DNA from: a virus
Strand: one strand, 5' to 3'
DNA length: 53,144 nucleotides
IMG/VR virus record: IMGVR_UViG_3300012920_000053
Location: 1-53,144 of that record
Below, piece after piece: positions 44,201 to 50,653 of the stretch. The translations under genes and the position numbers were made by a program. The notes beneath the pieces are model-generated. The model did no database searches. It was given only the letters and a program-made list of their open reading frames with translations, and was not told the DNA's origin. Position 1 is the first letter of the stretch; each line of letters begins with the position of its first letter.

Positions 44201-44405
44201 CCGCCAAAGAACTTAAAAAGTCAGAACACATCTCTACAAATTCTGGACTAATCTGTGTCTTGGTGTGTGCAATATCTCCACAATGAATAATATAGTCAGG
44301 TTTTTCTTTGCGTAAGATATCATACAATTTTTCAAATACAATCTTGTATTCGTAGTGATATTTCAGATTTTTAATATGCGTATCCGCTATGTGAGCAAAC
44401 TTCAA
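41247..44405 (-). CDS. Single-chain Mre11-Rad50 (T4 gp47-gp46, SbcD-SbcC) fusion
   Basis: The 1052-residue protein starts with TTG at 44405 with TAGGAG eight bases upstream. Residues 1-330 are an Mre11-type nuclease: IADTH (6-10), HCGDIAH (41-47), LGNHDG (77-82), YHGS (His148), GDIH (181-184). Residues 370-1052 are a Rad50-type ATPase: Walker A GKNFSGKS (400-407), a long coiled coil, a Cys-x6-Cys hook (CGTSYPKC, about residue 725), signature MGSGAEKT, Walker B IFILDEPG (990-997) and a final LISH. In T4 these are separate genes 47 and 46, acting together to resect DNA ends for recombination-dependent replication. No stop or start separates the halves here. Confidence 0.92.
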   Translation of the reverse strand: MKFAHIADTHIKNLKYHYEYKIVFEKLYDILRKEKPDYIIHCGDIAHTKTQISPEFVEMCSDFLSSLADISPTYVILGNHDGNLKNSNRQDALTPIVEALSHPNLHLLKKSGEVPLKAGITLNVLSVFDEEGWVEPSNPDNINIALYHGSVSGVVTDTGWVMTHGEHPIEIFEGHDYGFLGDIHKTNQRLDKEGRIRYCGSTIQQNHGETNDKGFLLWDIQGKENFTCRHVELKNPRPFVTIELTSTGKMPKNASKVVPSDARLRLVSNNNLPLDVMRKAIEVAKRRFRPESITFLNRASGQRGNVQDITDGLETEDLRNIQIQEELIKEYLKDFEVDNDLMKRVLDLNLKYNKIAEENEEVSRNINWRLRSIEWDNLFNYGEGNSINFDNLEGIVGIFGKNFSGKSSIIDSILYTIFNSTSKNDRKNLNIINQNRDYGRGKVKISIGDTDYYVDRNSEKYTRKLKGQTTLEAKTNADFSMYDPSFGDKESLNGLTRNQTDKNIRKVFGTLDDFLYSSMASQLDSLTFIKEGSTKRKEILAKFLDLEFFERKFRLSKEDASDTRGALKKSEGRDFNSEILAAQDDLEEANNKLESKKTSYENLKKNLEKYNKEILEINEKIKSIPAEIIDVMKVQQELSDKRNQLISVSDQSEEFKLNRSEDKDTYKKVVEFLEVFDVKSLFNKQEKANELLDQMATLENMLSTEEEELKRNKIKEKLLSGIPCGTSYPKCKFIKDAYVAKATIPLNEKEVENLSEQIGDLNEDIQEIDPDQVDDHISKYNSLVDRRNELSNKITNYDLKIEKNNSLINTLMSEISILEDKVSEYELNKDAIENLENLTKSDRTLKIKSQNLQNSLESCNNSILALYKSVGSLEEKLSNLILKKEEFHDLQEEFSAYDLYMRCMHPNGIAYDVIRRKLPVINEEIAKILANIVEFEVFFEDDGKRLDIFIKHPKHAPRPLEMGSGAEKTIAAMAIRLSLLSVSSLPKSDIFILDEPGTALDEENMQGFIDILDLIRSYFKTVLLISHLDSLKDCVDMQITIDKKEGFAFIQQ

Positions 44406-44416
44406 ACTTCTATCTC

Positions 44417-45340
44417 CTATAAGTCAAAAATAGCTGAAATTAAGGTATCCTCTTCATTTATGAAGGGGGCATCTTTACTTAGCTTTTTTACTTCCTCTTT
44501 TGACATATCACCTATGTCCCTTTCGTCATCATATTTCAACTCTCGAACATCAATTCCATAATTGAAAAATAATTTTTTTATGTTTTGTGCCTTGTATTTT
44601 GCATCTGGATCCAATGCCAGCAAGACAGGCGTGCTGTTTTCTACTATTTTTTTAAATAGTTGAGATGTTTCTCTGATTGTTGAACCCAGGATGGGGATTG
44701 CATTATCTGCTTTGATGGCATCAAATACACCCTCAACAATCATAACCTCTCGGTCAAAATCTACATACAATTCGTTATATACGATGTCTCGACTGACTGG
44801 GGGGTTTATGTATCTTTTATAATTATCTGTAAATGTTCTTGCTATAAAATAATTTAGATCTCCATTACTATCAAAAGATGGAACTATAATCCTGTTTTTG
44901 AAAGGGCCATCCGAACAAAATCCAATTTTCCACTTTAGGATATCTCTTTTTGTTATTCCTCGGCTTGCTAAATATTTTAGTGGCGCTTTAAACTTACAGT
45001 TTCCAGTAAGAGTGTGAAAATTGGGCGGCATTTCAATAATCTGCTGAACTTCCTCTTTTTCAATTTCCTCAAAAAGACTTTCAAAATCACTCAAGTTTGT
45101 TTTTTCGTCAGAAAACTCTTTCCATTTTTCTCGGTCTTTGTGAGATCCGAACTTCTTCACTAATCTATGTAAGTTTCTCCCTTTTGCATCACAAATCCAA
45201 CACTTGTAAACACCCCTTTCAATGTTGACAGAGAATTTTCTTTTATGGTGCTTACAGAATGGGCATCTAAATAAATGCTCATGACTTGACTTGTAACTTT
45301 TGCCAAGAAAATTACTTAGAATTGTAAGTTTTTCGCTCAT
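44417..45340 (-). CDS. DNA primase, T4 gp61-like
   Basis: The 307-residue protein has an N-terminal zinc ribbon: CPFC (residues 26-29) and CWIC (47-50). The catalytic part shows ASRGITKRDILKWKIGFC, RIIVPSFDSNGDLNYFIART and a TOPRIM signature with EGVFDAIKAD and ALDPDAKYKAQN. T4 gp61 is 342 residues. It makes RNA primers for lagging-strand synthesis with the gp41 helicase, which is not in the window. The start codon lies six bases from a near-consensus sigma70 -10 box and there is no clear SD, so the mRNA may be leaderless. It is followed by the Mre11-Rad50 fusion after 11 bases. Confidence 0.88.
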   Translation of the reverse strand: MSEKLTILSNFLGKSYKSSHEHLFRCPFCKHHKRKFSVNIERGVYKCWICDAKGRNLHRLVKKFGSHKDREKWKEFSDEKTNLSDFESLFEEIEKEEVQQIIEMPPNFHTLTGNCKFKAPLKYLASRGITKRDILKWKIGFCSDGPFKNRIIVPSFDSNGDLNYFIARTFTDNYKRYINPPVSRDIVYNELYVDFDREVMIVEGVFDAIKADNAIPILGSTIRETSQLFKKIVENSTPVLLALDPDAKYKAQNIKKLFFNYGIDVRELKYDDERDIGDMSKEEVKKLSKDAPFINEEDTLISAIFDL

Positions 45341-45346
45341 GTTACT

Positions 45347-45375
45347 AATATAGCACGTTATGTTCCTTGTGTCAA
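45347..45375 (-). promoter_or_regulatory. Near-consensus sigma70 promoter for primase and Mre11-Rad50
   Basis: On the minus strand TTGACA (45375-45370) and TATATT (45352-45347) are separated by exactly 17 bases. The -35 box overlaps the stop codon of the 210-residue gene. The expected start point is at or next to the primase ATG. It is the only such match I noticed on the coding strand and is likely an early, host-polymerase promoter. Confidence 0.75.
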
Positions 45376-46004
45376 GGATTATTTTTCAATTTTAGTTTAG
45401 AATCCCAGTTGGGGCCGTGCTGATTATAGAGGTCCAGTAAGCGCTTTTCATCTGGACTTAAGTCCAAGCCCTGGGCTTTTTTTACCATTATATGCAGTAT
45501 TATAGTGTCCTCAATGCCCAAATCGTCCAAATCTGACATCTCATCTTGGCTCTTGGCGATTTTCGAGAATAGTTTTCCTATTGGCCCGTCTTTTTGAAAA
45601 GGTTTTCCTATTGTTCCGTCTTTTTTGAAAGAATCTCCGACATCTTTGAGGGCCTTTTTTAAAGCCTGTCCAATTGGTTTTTTAGTTTTTTCTTCAGAAT
45701 CTTTTTCGGAAAAATCACTAGATACTTCCATAGCCTGTTCAACATTTACCCCACTATTATCCACATATTTTTCGGCGGCGGCTGCCACATCAGGGGACAA
45801 AGCACCTGCGCCGATCATCCCAGTTAGAATCAAAGGGAGCGCCTTCTTTCCTCCAGGAATCTTTTGGGCCAAGTCATCAAAAAAACCTTCCTGAATGATG
45901 GAATGAATCTCAAGGTGTTGTTTGATCTCTCTCAAGATGAGCGTTGAGTTATCTTCTTTTTTATATCTTCTCCAACTCTCCATAATCAATTTCATTTCAG
46001 ACAT
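45372..46004 (-). CDS. Uncharacterised protein with KLIMESWRR N-terminus (210 aa)
   Basis: Starts at ATG 46004 with CAGGAG ten bases upstream and a late element just before that, inside the end of the RuvC gene. The N-terminus MSEMKLIMESWRRYKKE resembles the opening of many small proteins of T4-like marine phages; it contains I-M-E, a possible gp21-type cleavage site. Residues 45-80 are hydrophobic (ALPLILTGMIGAGALSPDVAAAA), residues 100-150 Lys/Gly-rich with near-repeats (KDGTIGKPFQKDGPIGKLF). The rest is helical (DIEDT-like acidic, then SPDEKRLLDLYNQHG). A packaged or membrane-acting protein is possible. Function unknown. Confidence 0.7.
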   Translation of the reverse strand: MSEMKLIMESWRRYKKEDNSTLILREIKQHLEIHSIIQEGFFDDLAQKIPGGKKALPLILTGMIGAGALSPDVAAAAEKYVDNSGVNVEQAMEVSSDFSEKDSEEKTKKPIGQALKKALKDVGDSFKKDGTIGKPFQKDGPIGKLFSKIAKSQDEMSDLDDLGIEDTIILHIMVKKAQGLDLSPDEKRLLDLYNQHGPNWDSKLKLKNNP

Positions 46005-46521
46005 TTTTTATATTCTCCTGTAATAAATAGTATCCTGCACGTGCTACGATCACAGCATCTACTATATCATAACAGTACTTTTGAATATTTCCGTACCGCG
46101 TATAATCCATTTCGATCTCACCACTTTCGACAAAATGATCCATCACTACGTCTTTTGCTTTTTTTCCTTTGGGAACTTTGATTCCGCATTTAGATCTTGC
46201 CGAGATGGGGGTTACATAATTTGGCTCCATGCTAAAAATTTGATAACATTGCCAAGAAATAATTCCATTGAATCTTTGAAGTATTGACATTGTTTTTGCT
46301 GTGGATCCTCCTCTGCGGAAAAACATGAGAGCTTGTTCAATAAAAATATTCTCTATATTATAGCTACTGCTTATTTCTTTGAGGCGGCCTTCAACAACTT
46401 GAGCTTTCTCGAAGAATTCGCTAGTTTTTCTCAAGTCGATATAATCAGCTTTGATAATCTTGTTATTGTCAAGAACACATACGCCAATTATACTAGTACT
46501 TATATCTAATCCTAATATCAT
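45997..46521 (-). CDS. RuvC-like Holliday junction resolvase
   Basis: The 174-residue protein starts at ATG 46521. It opens with MILGLDISTSIIGVCVLD, the first RuvC strand with catalytic Asp6, has the second acidic residue in IENIFIEQAL (about residue 61) and the C-terminal pair in YDIVDAVIVARAGY (about 148-156). The length equals RuvC (about 173). T4 uses a different enzyme, endonuclease VII, so this phage resolves or debranches its DNA with a RuvC-type nuclease. It overlaps the following gene by eight bases. Confidence 0.8.
   Translation of the reverse strand: MILGLDISTSIIGVCVLDNNKIIKADYIDLRKTSEFFEKAQVVEGRLKEISSSYNIENIFIEQALMFFRRGGSTAKTMSILQRFNGIISWQCYQIFSMEPNYVTPISARSKCGIKVPKGKKAKDVVMDHFVESGEIEMDYTRYGNIQKYCYDIVDAVIVARAGYYLLQENIKNV
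46022..46031 (-). promoter_or_regulatory. ACTATTTATT element before the 210-aa gene
   Basis: Coding strand reads GGATACTATTTATTACAGG, 17 bases before the ATG, and lies inside the last codons of the RuvC-like gene. CAGGAG follows immediately. Confidence 0.4.
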
Positions 46522-46522
46522 T

Positions 46523-47692
46523 TTATAGATCCAATTTTAGTTTGAATGTGTAGTTTCTATCTGCTACTTTCTTTACCGGCTTAGCTACCGAAGCTATGCC
46601 GATTAGGTTTTTATTTTCATCATAAATTCCTATTTTTGTTATGTAGGTGGTCTTTTCAAAAGGAGCGTCTGGATCTGCATAGCTTGAACTCACTACATTT
46701 TTTATTCTCCTGGTCGGCTCTGTTACTGAAAAACTAGATGTAGAGTAGGGCAAGATGGACTCATGGGATAAATATGTTGGGTTATTTGAGTGGTTCATTT
46801 CTCCACGATTTGCATGAGCGAACAAAGTCACCGTTGGTACATGTTGTGTTCCGTTGAATTGCATGCTATAGCTTGAACTAGGAATGATTCCAGATGGAAT
46901 GCCATCATTTGTTCCCACAGCATAATTTAGCCACGAAGAGGTTTGGGGATTTGTAATATCATCCAAATAATTTCTTGAGACTCCGTCTTCCAATCCCCAT
47001 GAGCCTGTCAATAATATAAACCCTTCATTATATAACACAACGCCCGCTACAGAGCCAGAACCATTACTGCCGACAGGGCCGGTTTGGATAAGTTCTCCAT
47101 TTTGATTCTTGTCGGTGAGTTGTCCAATTAGAGATCCAGATATATAAAATCTCAAATCAACAGATCCCTTTTTTATAGAAGATCCGTAGAATATTGAAGG
47201 TATGGAGATAAGATTTACTTCTTGTGCTGCCTTATTACCCAAGATTGAATTGTAGGAATAGTGCTGACTCAAGTTTGTGTAAAAATTTAGAGTGTTCTTT
47301 AACGCACGGATATGAGGCCTATTTAGAAATCCAGAAGGGTAATATTCTCTACTAATACTGGAAGATAAAGGATATGATCCTGTCAGGACATCTCCATAAA
47401 CAAAATCACTATTGAATTCTGATGTAGAAATTGTTTTGAAGCTTGACAGTGTGCCTTGTTTGGTTACAAAAGGATATATCATTCCTGTCTGTGTTTCATT
47501 CCTGTCTACATTCATCTCGTACAAGGACACGAATCCCGTATCAACGTTGGGGGTGCTCCCAGTAAATGAACCACTTATATTGGTTCTATTTTGATAATAA
47601 ACTTTAGCATCATATATATCAAACCTAACCTTTGGGTAGGTTCTTATAATGTTATTGAACTTGTCATTTTCTTCAAATTTCTTATACGGCAT
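46523..47692 (-). CDS. Virion protein with shared C-terminal domain, paralogue A (389 aa)
   Basis: Starts at ATG 47692. The protein is Ser/Thr/Asn/Gly-rich with beta strands and no cysteines, typical of phage structural or adhesive proteins. Its last 90 residues (HANRGEMNHSNNPTYLSHES, then YITKIGIYDENKNLIGIASV and ending FKLKLDL) match the end of the adjacent 323-residue protein. The N-terminal two thirds differ. The shared end suggests a common attachment site, for example to baseplate or head. It precedes the RuvC gene by one base. Confidence 0.75.
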   Translation of the reverse strand: MPYKKFEENDKFNNIIRTYPKVRFDIYDAKVYYQNRTNISGSFTGSTPNVDTGFVSLYEMNVDRNETQTGMIYPFVTKQGTLSSFKTISTSEFNSDFVYGDVLTGSYPLSSSISREYYPSGFLNRPHIRALKNTLNFYTNLSQHYSYNSILGNKAAQEVNLISIPSIFYGSSIKKGSVDLRFYISGSLIGQLTDKNQNGELIQTGPVGSNGSGSVAGVVLYNEGFILLTGSWGLEDGVSRNYLDDITNPQTSSWLNYAVGTNDGIPSGIIPSSSYSMQFNGTQHVPTVTLFAHANRGEMNHSNNPTYLSHESILPYSTSSFSVTEPTRRIKNVVSSSYADPDAPFEKTTYITKIGIYDENKNLIGIASVAKPVKKVADRNYTFKLKLDL

Positions 47693-47716
47693 GATACCAA
47701 CATCTTGTTTACCTAA

Positions 47717-48688
47717 TTAGTAATCCAACCTAACTCTCAAGGTAATTTCATTTGTTGGATCTTTTTTGAGAGGTTCTGACAATTTTGCAACCGCAAGAAG
47801 CTCGTTATCTGCACTATACAAACCAACCGAAGTAACATAGGAAACTGGATTGTCTGTTGTCTCTTGTTTGACTACGATCTGACTTTGAGACAAATAAGTG
47901 GGGTTTGTAGAGTAATTGAATTCATTATGTGCGGCTCGACAGAAATAAATAGTGGAATTCAATTCTGTAGTGTTATTGAAATTATTATCAACCCAAATGC
48001 TTCTAAAATCATCCGCTGCGCCGGTAATTTCAAAATTTTCTTCATAATCCTGAGCGTTGTCTATGATGTCTCCATTTGCCTGAATAACTGCAACGCCAGC
48101 CTGATAATAAATCAACCCAACACCGGTACCCGGTGCTGCGACCGAAGATGTATAGAGAATTCCATATTCTCCTGCCGGAGAATTTACACGATAGTCATTT
48201 TGGGCGCCGTGGTCTGCGAGCACCAAAGGACCAGAGGAGTGGCTCAATTCTAGAGAAAAATTACCTTTTTTGATTTCATCTTTATATAGAAGTCTGGAGT
48301 AATTCACGAATACCGCTCTATTGATCTTTGTTCCACCAGTCAGGTCTCCATCACTATCGAATTTTCTGACATTTCCTTCCTCATCATATCCAACTAAAAC
48401 TTGAGCCATCTGATTATAAATATTCAGTTTCTTACTATTCTGTACATGAGCGGGATTATCAAAAGTAGGGCCAGTGTATCCATATGTGATATCAAAAATG
48501 TGGTTAGCTGAAGAACTTAGATAGGGAAAATCGTAAACACTCTGAAACATTCCATGTGCATAGTTTTTTACGTTTTCGTCACTGTATGTTCCCGAAACAA
48601 TCGATCCCGTAATTGGAATAGCTTCGTGAAGCAATGTTCTTGTTGTTGCAATATCGTTATTTAAAATTGTCTTGAAAACTTGTGCCAT
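47717..48688 (-). CDS. Virion protein with shared C-terminal domain, paralogue B (323 aa)
   Basis: Starts at ATG 48688 with AAGGAAAAG upstream. The final 90 residues (RAAHNEFNYSTNPTYLSQSQ, then YVTSVGLYSADNELLAVAKL and RVRLDY) align with those of the downstream 389-residue protein, including the NPTYLS core, the GxY strand and the LDL/LDY end. The N-terminal part is beta-rich (SGTYSDENVKNYAHGMFQSVYDFPYLS). The pair probably arose by duplication, with different outer domains. Role in tail or baseplate is inferred from composition and neighbours. Confidence 0.75.
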   Translation of the reverse strand: MAQVFKTILNNDIATTRTLLHEAIPITGSIVSGTYSDENVKNYAHGMFQSVYDFPYLSSSANHIFDITYGYTGPTFDNPAHVQNSKKLNIYNQMAQVLVGYDEEGNVRKFDSDGDLTGGTKINRAVFVNYSRLLYKDEIKKGNFSLELSHSSGPLVLADHGAQNDYRVNSPAGEYGILYTSSVAAPGTGVGLIYYQAGVAVIQANGDIIDNAQDYEENFEITGAADDFRSIWVDNNFNNTTELNSTIYFCRAAHNEFNYSTNPTYLSQSQIVVKQETTDNPVSYVTSVGLYSADNELLAVAKLSEPLKKDPTNEITLRVRLDY

Positions 48689-48698
48689 GTTCTTTTCC

Positions 48699-49649
48699 TT
48701 ATACTTCCTTCACAAATCTGACAGGAATATCGATTCTGTAGCCTGTTGTCACTCCAGAAATTCTAATATTCGTATCGATAAAATAAAATGGTGTTGGTGT
48801 GCTGTCAATATCTAGCGAAAATGTTGATCCCAACCTTGTAAATAAGAAATTGCCAGTGTTGTTCAGATCCAAAGAAGCTTTGATAGAGAATTTCAATTGA
48901 GTTCCTGGTGCACCATCAATTACTGTTGTCAAGTTCGTGTTTCCGTTCGTAGATTGATCAATAGAAGAAACATAATCTGCATCGGTACCTAAAGATAAAT
49001 AATATACGGCAATTTGATCGTCGTCGATGAAAGACGGAGAGGCTTGAGAAATATTATTTGCTTTGCTGACATCTGAACCACCAACGATTCCGCCTAGGCG
49101 ATTGTCAATTTCAATCATATACTGTGTCTCTACCAAATCACTATCTAAAGTCTGCCCAAGGGTTGATGTATTATCGAGACCTTGATCGACCCTAATTCCT
49201 CCACCTTTTGCTTCGCCATTATTTCCATTGATATAATCTGCGACTTCGGTGTCAGTGGCATTGCTAAGAGTAGTAGCAGTTGAATTATCCGATGCAATCA
49301 AGATTGTGCCAGTAGATCCTGCTATATAGTTCTTTGTTCCTGTAGAATCATTTCTTTTCAATACTGGCAAATAGAGCAAATTTGATCTTGTGATTGTAAT
49401 AATTTTTGAATTCAAATTTGAAGTGTTGTTTGTAAAAGCTTCTAAAACTGGAGTTTGCATGATCTCTAAATCAAAATAAGCCGAACCACTTGGGTTCTGG
49501 TTATCAAATAGAGTGTAATCAATTTCATCGTCGCCTAGAGCAAACTTGGTAATTCTAAAGCTACCGTCTCCCTGTGCAAGTCTCTTTCTGCCAGTATCTG
49601 TTAAAACTGCATCTAAAATGATGTCGCCTGAATTGTCTAAAAATGCCAT
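48699..49649 (-). CDS. Beta-rich virion structural protein (316 aa)
   Basis: Starts at ATG 49649 with GGAGAGGAAAG upstream, behind an exact late element. The N-terminus MAFLDNSGDIILDAVLTDTGRKRLAQGDGSFRI... is a conserved opening of structural proteins in large marine T4-like phages (DAVLTDTGRKRLA followed by KFALGDDEIDY). The rest is Asn/Ser/Thr/Gly-rich beta structure. No enzyme motif is present. It is followed by the two paralogous virion proteins, so the three may assemble together. The virion role is likely, the location in the particle is unknown. Confidence 0.75.
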   Translation of the reverse strand: MAFLDNSGDIILDAVLTDTGRKRLAQGDGSFRITKFALGDDEIDYTLFDNQNPSGSAYFDLEIMQTPVLEAFTNNTSNLNSKIITITRSNLLYLPVLKRNDSTGTKNYIAGSTGTILIASDNSTATTLSNATDTEVADYINGNNGEAKGGGIRVDQGLDNTSTLGQTLDSDLVETQYMIEIDNRLGGIVGGSDVSKANNISQASPSFIDDDQIAVYYLSLGTDADYVSSIDQSTNGNTNLTTVIDGAPGTQLKFSIKASLDLNNTGNFLFTRLGSTFSLDIDSTPTPFYFIDTNIRISGVTTGYRIDIPVRFVKEV

Positions 49650-49665
49650 TCTTACTTTCCTCTCC

Positions 49666-49675
49666 TATAAATAGT
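49666..49675 (-). promoter_or_regulatory. ACTATTTATA element before the 316-aa virion gene
   Basis: Coding strand reads AGCAAACTATTTATAGGAG, 16 bases before the ATG; the SD begins at the very next base. With T4 late spacing the start point would fall inside the SD, which is a reason for caution about a pure promoter reading. Confidence 0.45.
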
Positions 49676-49696
49676 TTGCTATTTTTTTAAAATATA

Positions 49697-50653
49697 TTAT
49701 TTTATTTCTTCTGATATCATTTCTGTTTGAAAATTTACATTTAGGTCCATTTTCTTTCCTGTTTTCTTAGAAATCAAACGAATCTTGAATTTTTTGCCCC
49801 ACAGAGTTTCTGTCTCAAAGCCAATTGGCGGGACGGAAGATCCCTTGGCTGTCGTATAGTCCTGGATCCCAGAGCCGTTTACGATGCATTGCGACATCCT
49901 GGGGACTATATTGAAAAGTTTTTTCATATCCTTTGTCAGTTGTGTGCTCTCTTTTTTTACAAACTCCACAACATCTACTAATAAATAGATCGTTCCTTCG
50001 TCATCTACTAATTCAATTCTATAAACTGGAGATGGATTAGAAATATTTCCATGTATATCTACCGATCTAAACGTGTAAAAATATTTTGTATTTGGCTCCA
50101 ACATTTCAATAACTGAATTTGAAGAAAAATATTTATAACCTGTGTTCGTACTATTTTGCACCTCTCGAACTAATCGTCCAGAAAAATCAGAATATTTCTC
50201 CGGGTGTCGAGTTATTCTGAAAATTTGAAATTTTGCCGGAGGATCGTCTGATCTATAAGGCAATGGTTCAGTGCGCTCTAAATTTAGTGATTTTCTAATG
50301 TTTTCGTATATAAGTTCGTCATTTGGCTCTATAACTATAGGCTCTAATTTATAATCTCCTATTCCACAATTAAACAGTATCTTTATTCTGTTATTTTTTC
50401 CCAATATTGGCAAAATATTTACCTCTGGAAATATAGGCAAGCTATCATAAATTGTAGCAGATGTAGAGAATAGGGGAATTTCATAAATTTTTGCGACCGG
50501 ACGGACACATGTATCGAAAGTTGCTGTATATTCTTGAGATTCTATCTGTTTTATATCTCCATAGCTACTGTATTTTTCACTTTCCGATGTCTTTTTCGAA
50601 GTATAGTTTGATGTTGGTTGACTGCTATTTTTTGTTGTTTTGATTGTTGCCAT
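49697..50653 (-). CDS. Uncharacterised virion-type protein with fibronectin-like segment (318 aa)
   Basis: Starts at ATG 50653, overlapping the previous stop as TAATG. Residues 1-45 are Ser/Thr/Lys-rich and probably disordered. Beta structure follows; YFYTFRSVDIHGNISNPSPVYRIEL near residue 200 looks like a fibronectin type III strand pair. The C-terminal third is Lys-rich (KLFNIVPRMSQCIVNG, then KKFKIRLISKKTGKKM). No family is identified. Coupling to the two genes upstream indicates one assembly module. Confidence 0.7.
   Translation of the reverse strand: MATIKTTKNSSQPTSNYTSKKTSESEKYSSYGDIKQIESQEYTATFDTCVRPVAKIYEIPLFSTSATIYDSLPIFPEVNILPILGKNNRIKILFNCGIGDYKLEPIVIEPNDELIYENIRKSLNLERTEPLPYRSDDPPAKFQIFRITRHPEKYSDFSGRLVREVQNSTNTGYKYFSSNSVIEMLEPNTKYFYTFRSVDIHGNISNPSPVYRIELVDDEGTIYLLVDVVEFVKKESTQLTKDMKKLFNIVPRMSQCIVNGSGIQDYTTAKGSSVPPIGFETETLWGKKFKIRLISKKTGKKMDLNVNFQTEMISEEIK

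Noticed and set aside
44630-44665. Further partial ACTATTT matches inside the primase, zinc protein and virion genes
   Set aside because: They lack the full ten-base form or the link to a start codon and are expected in AT-rich DNA.
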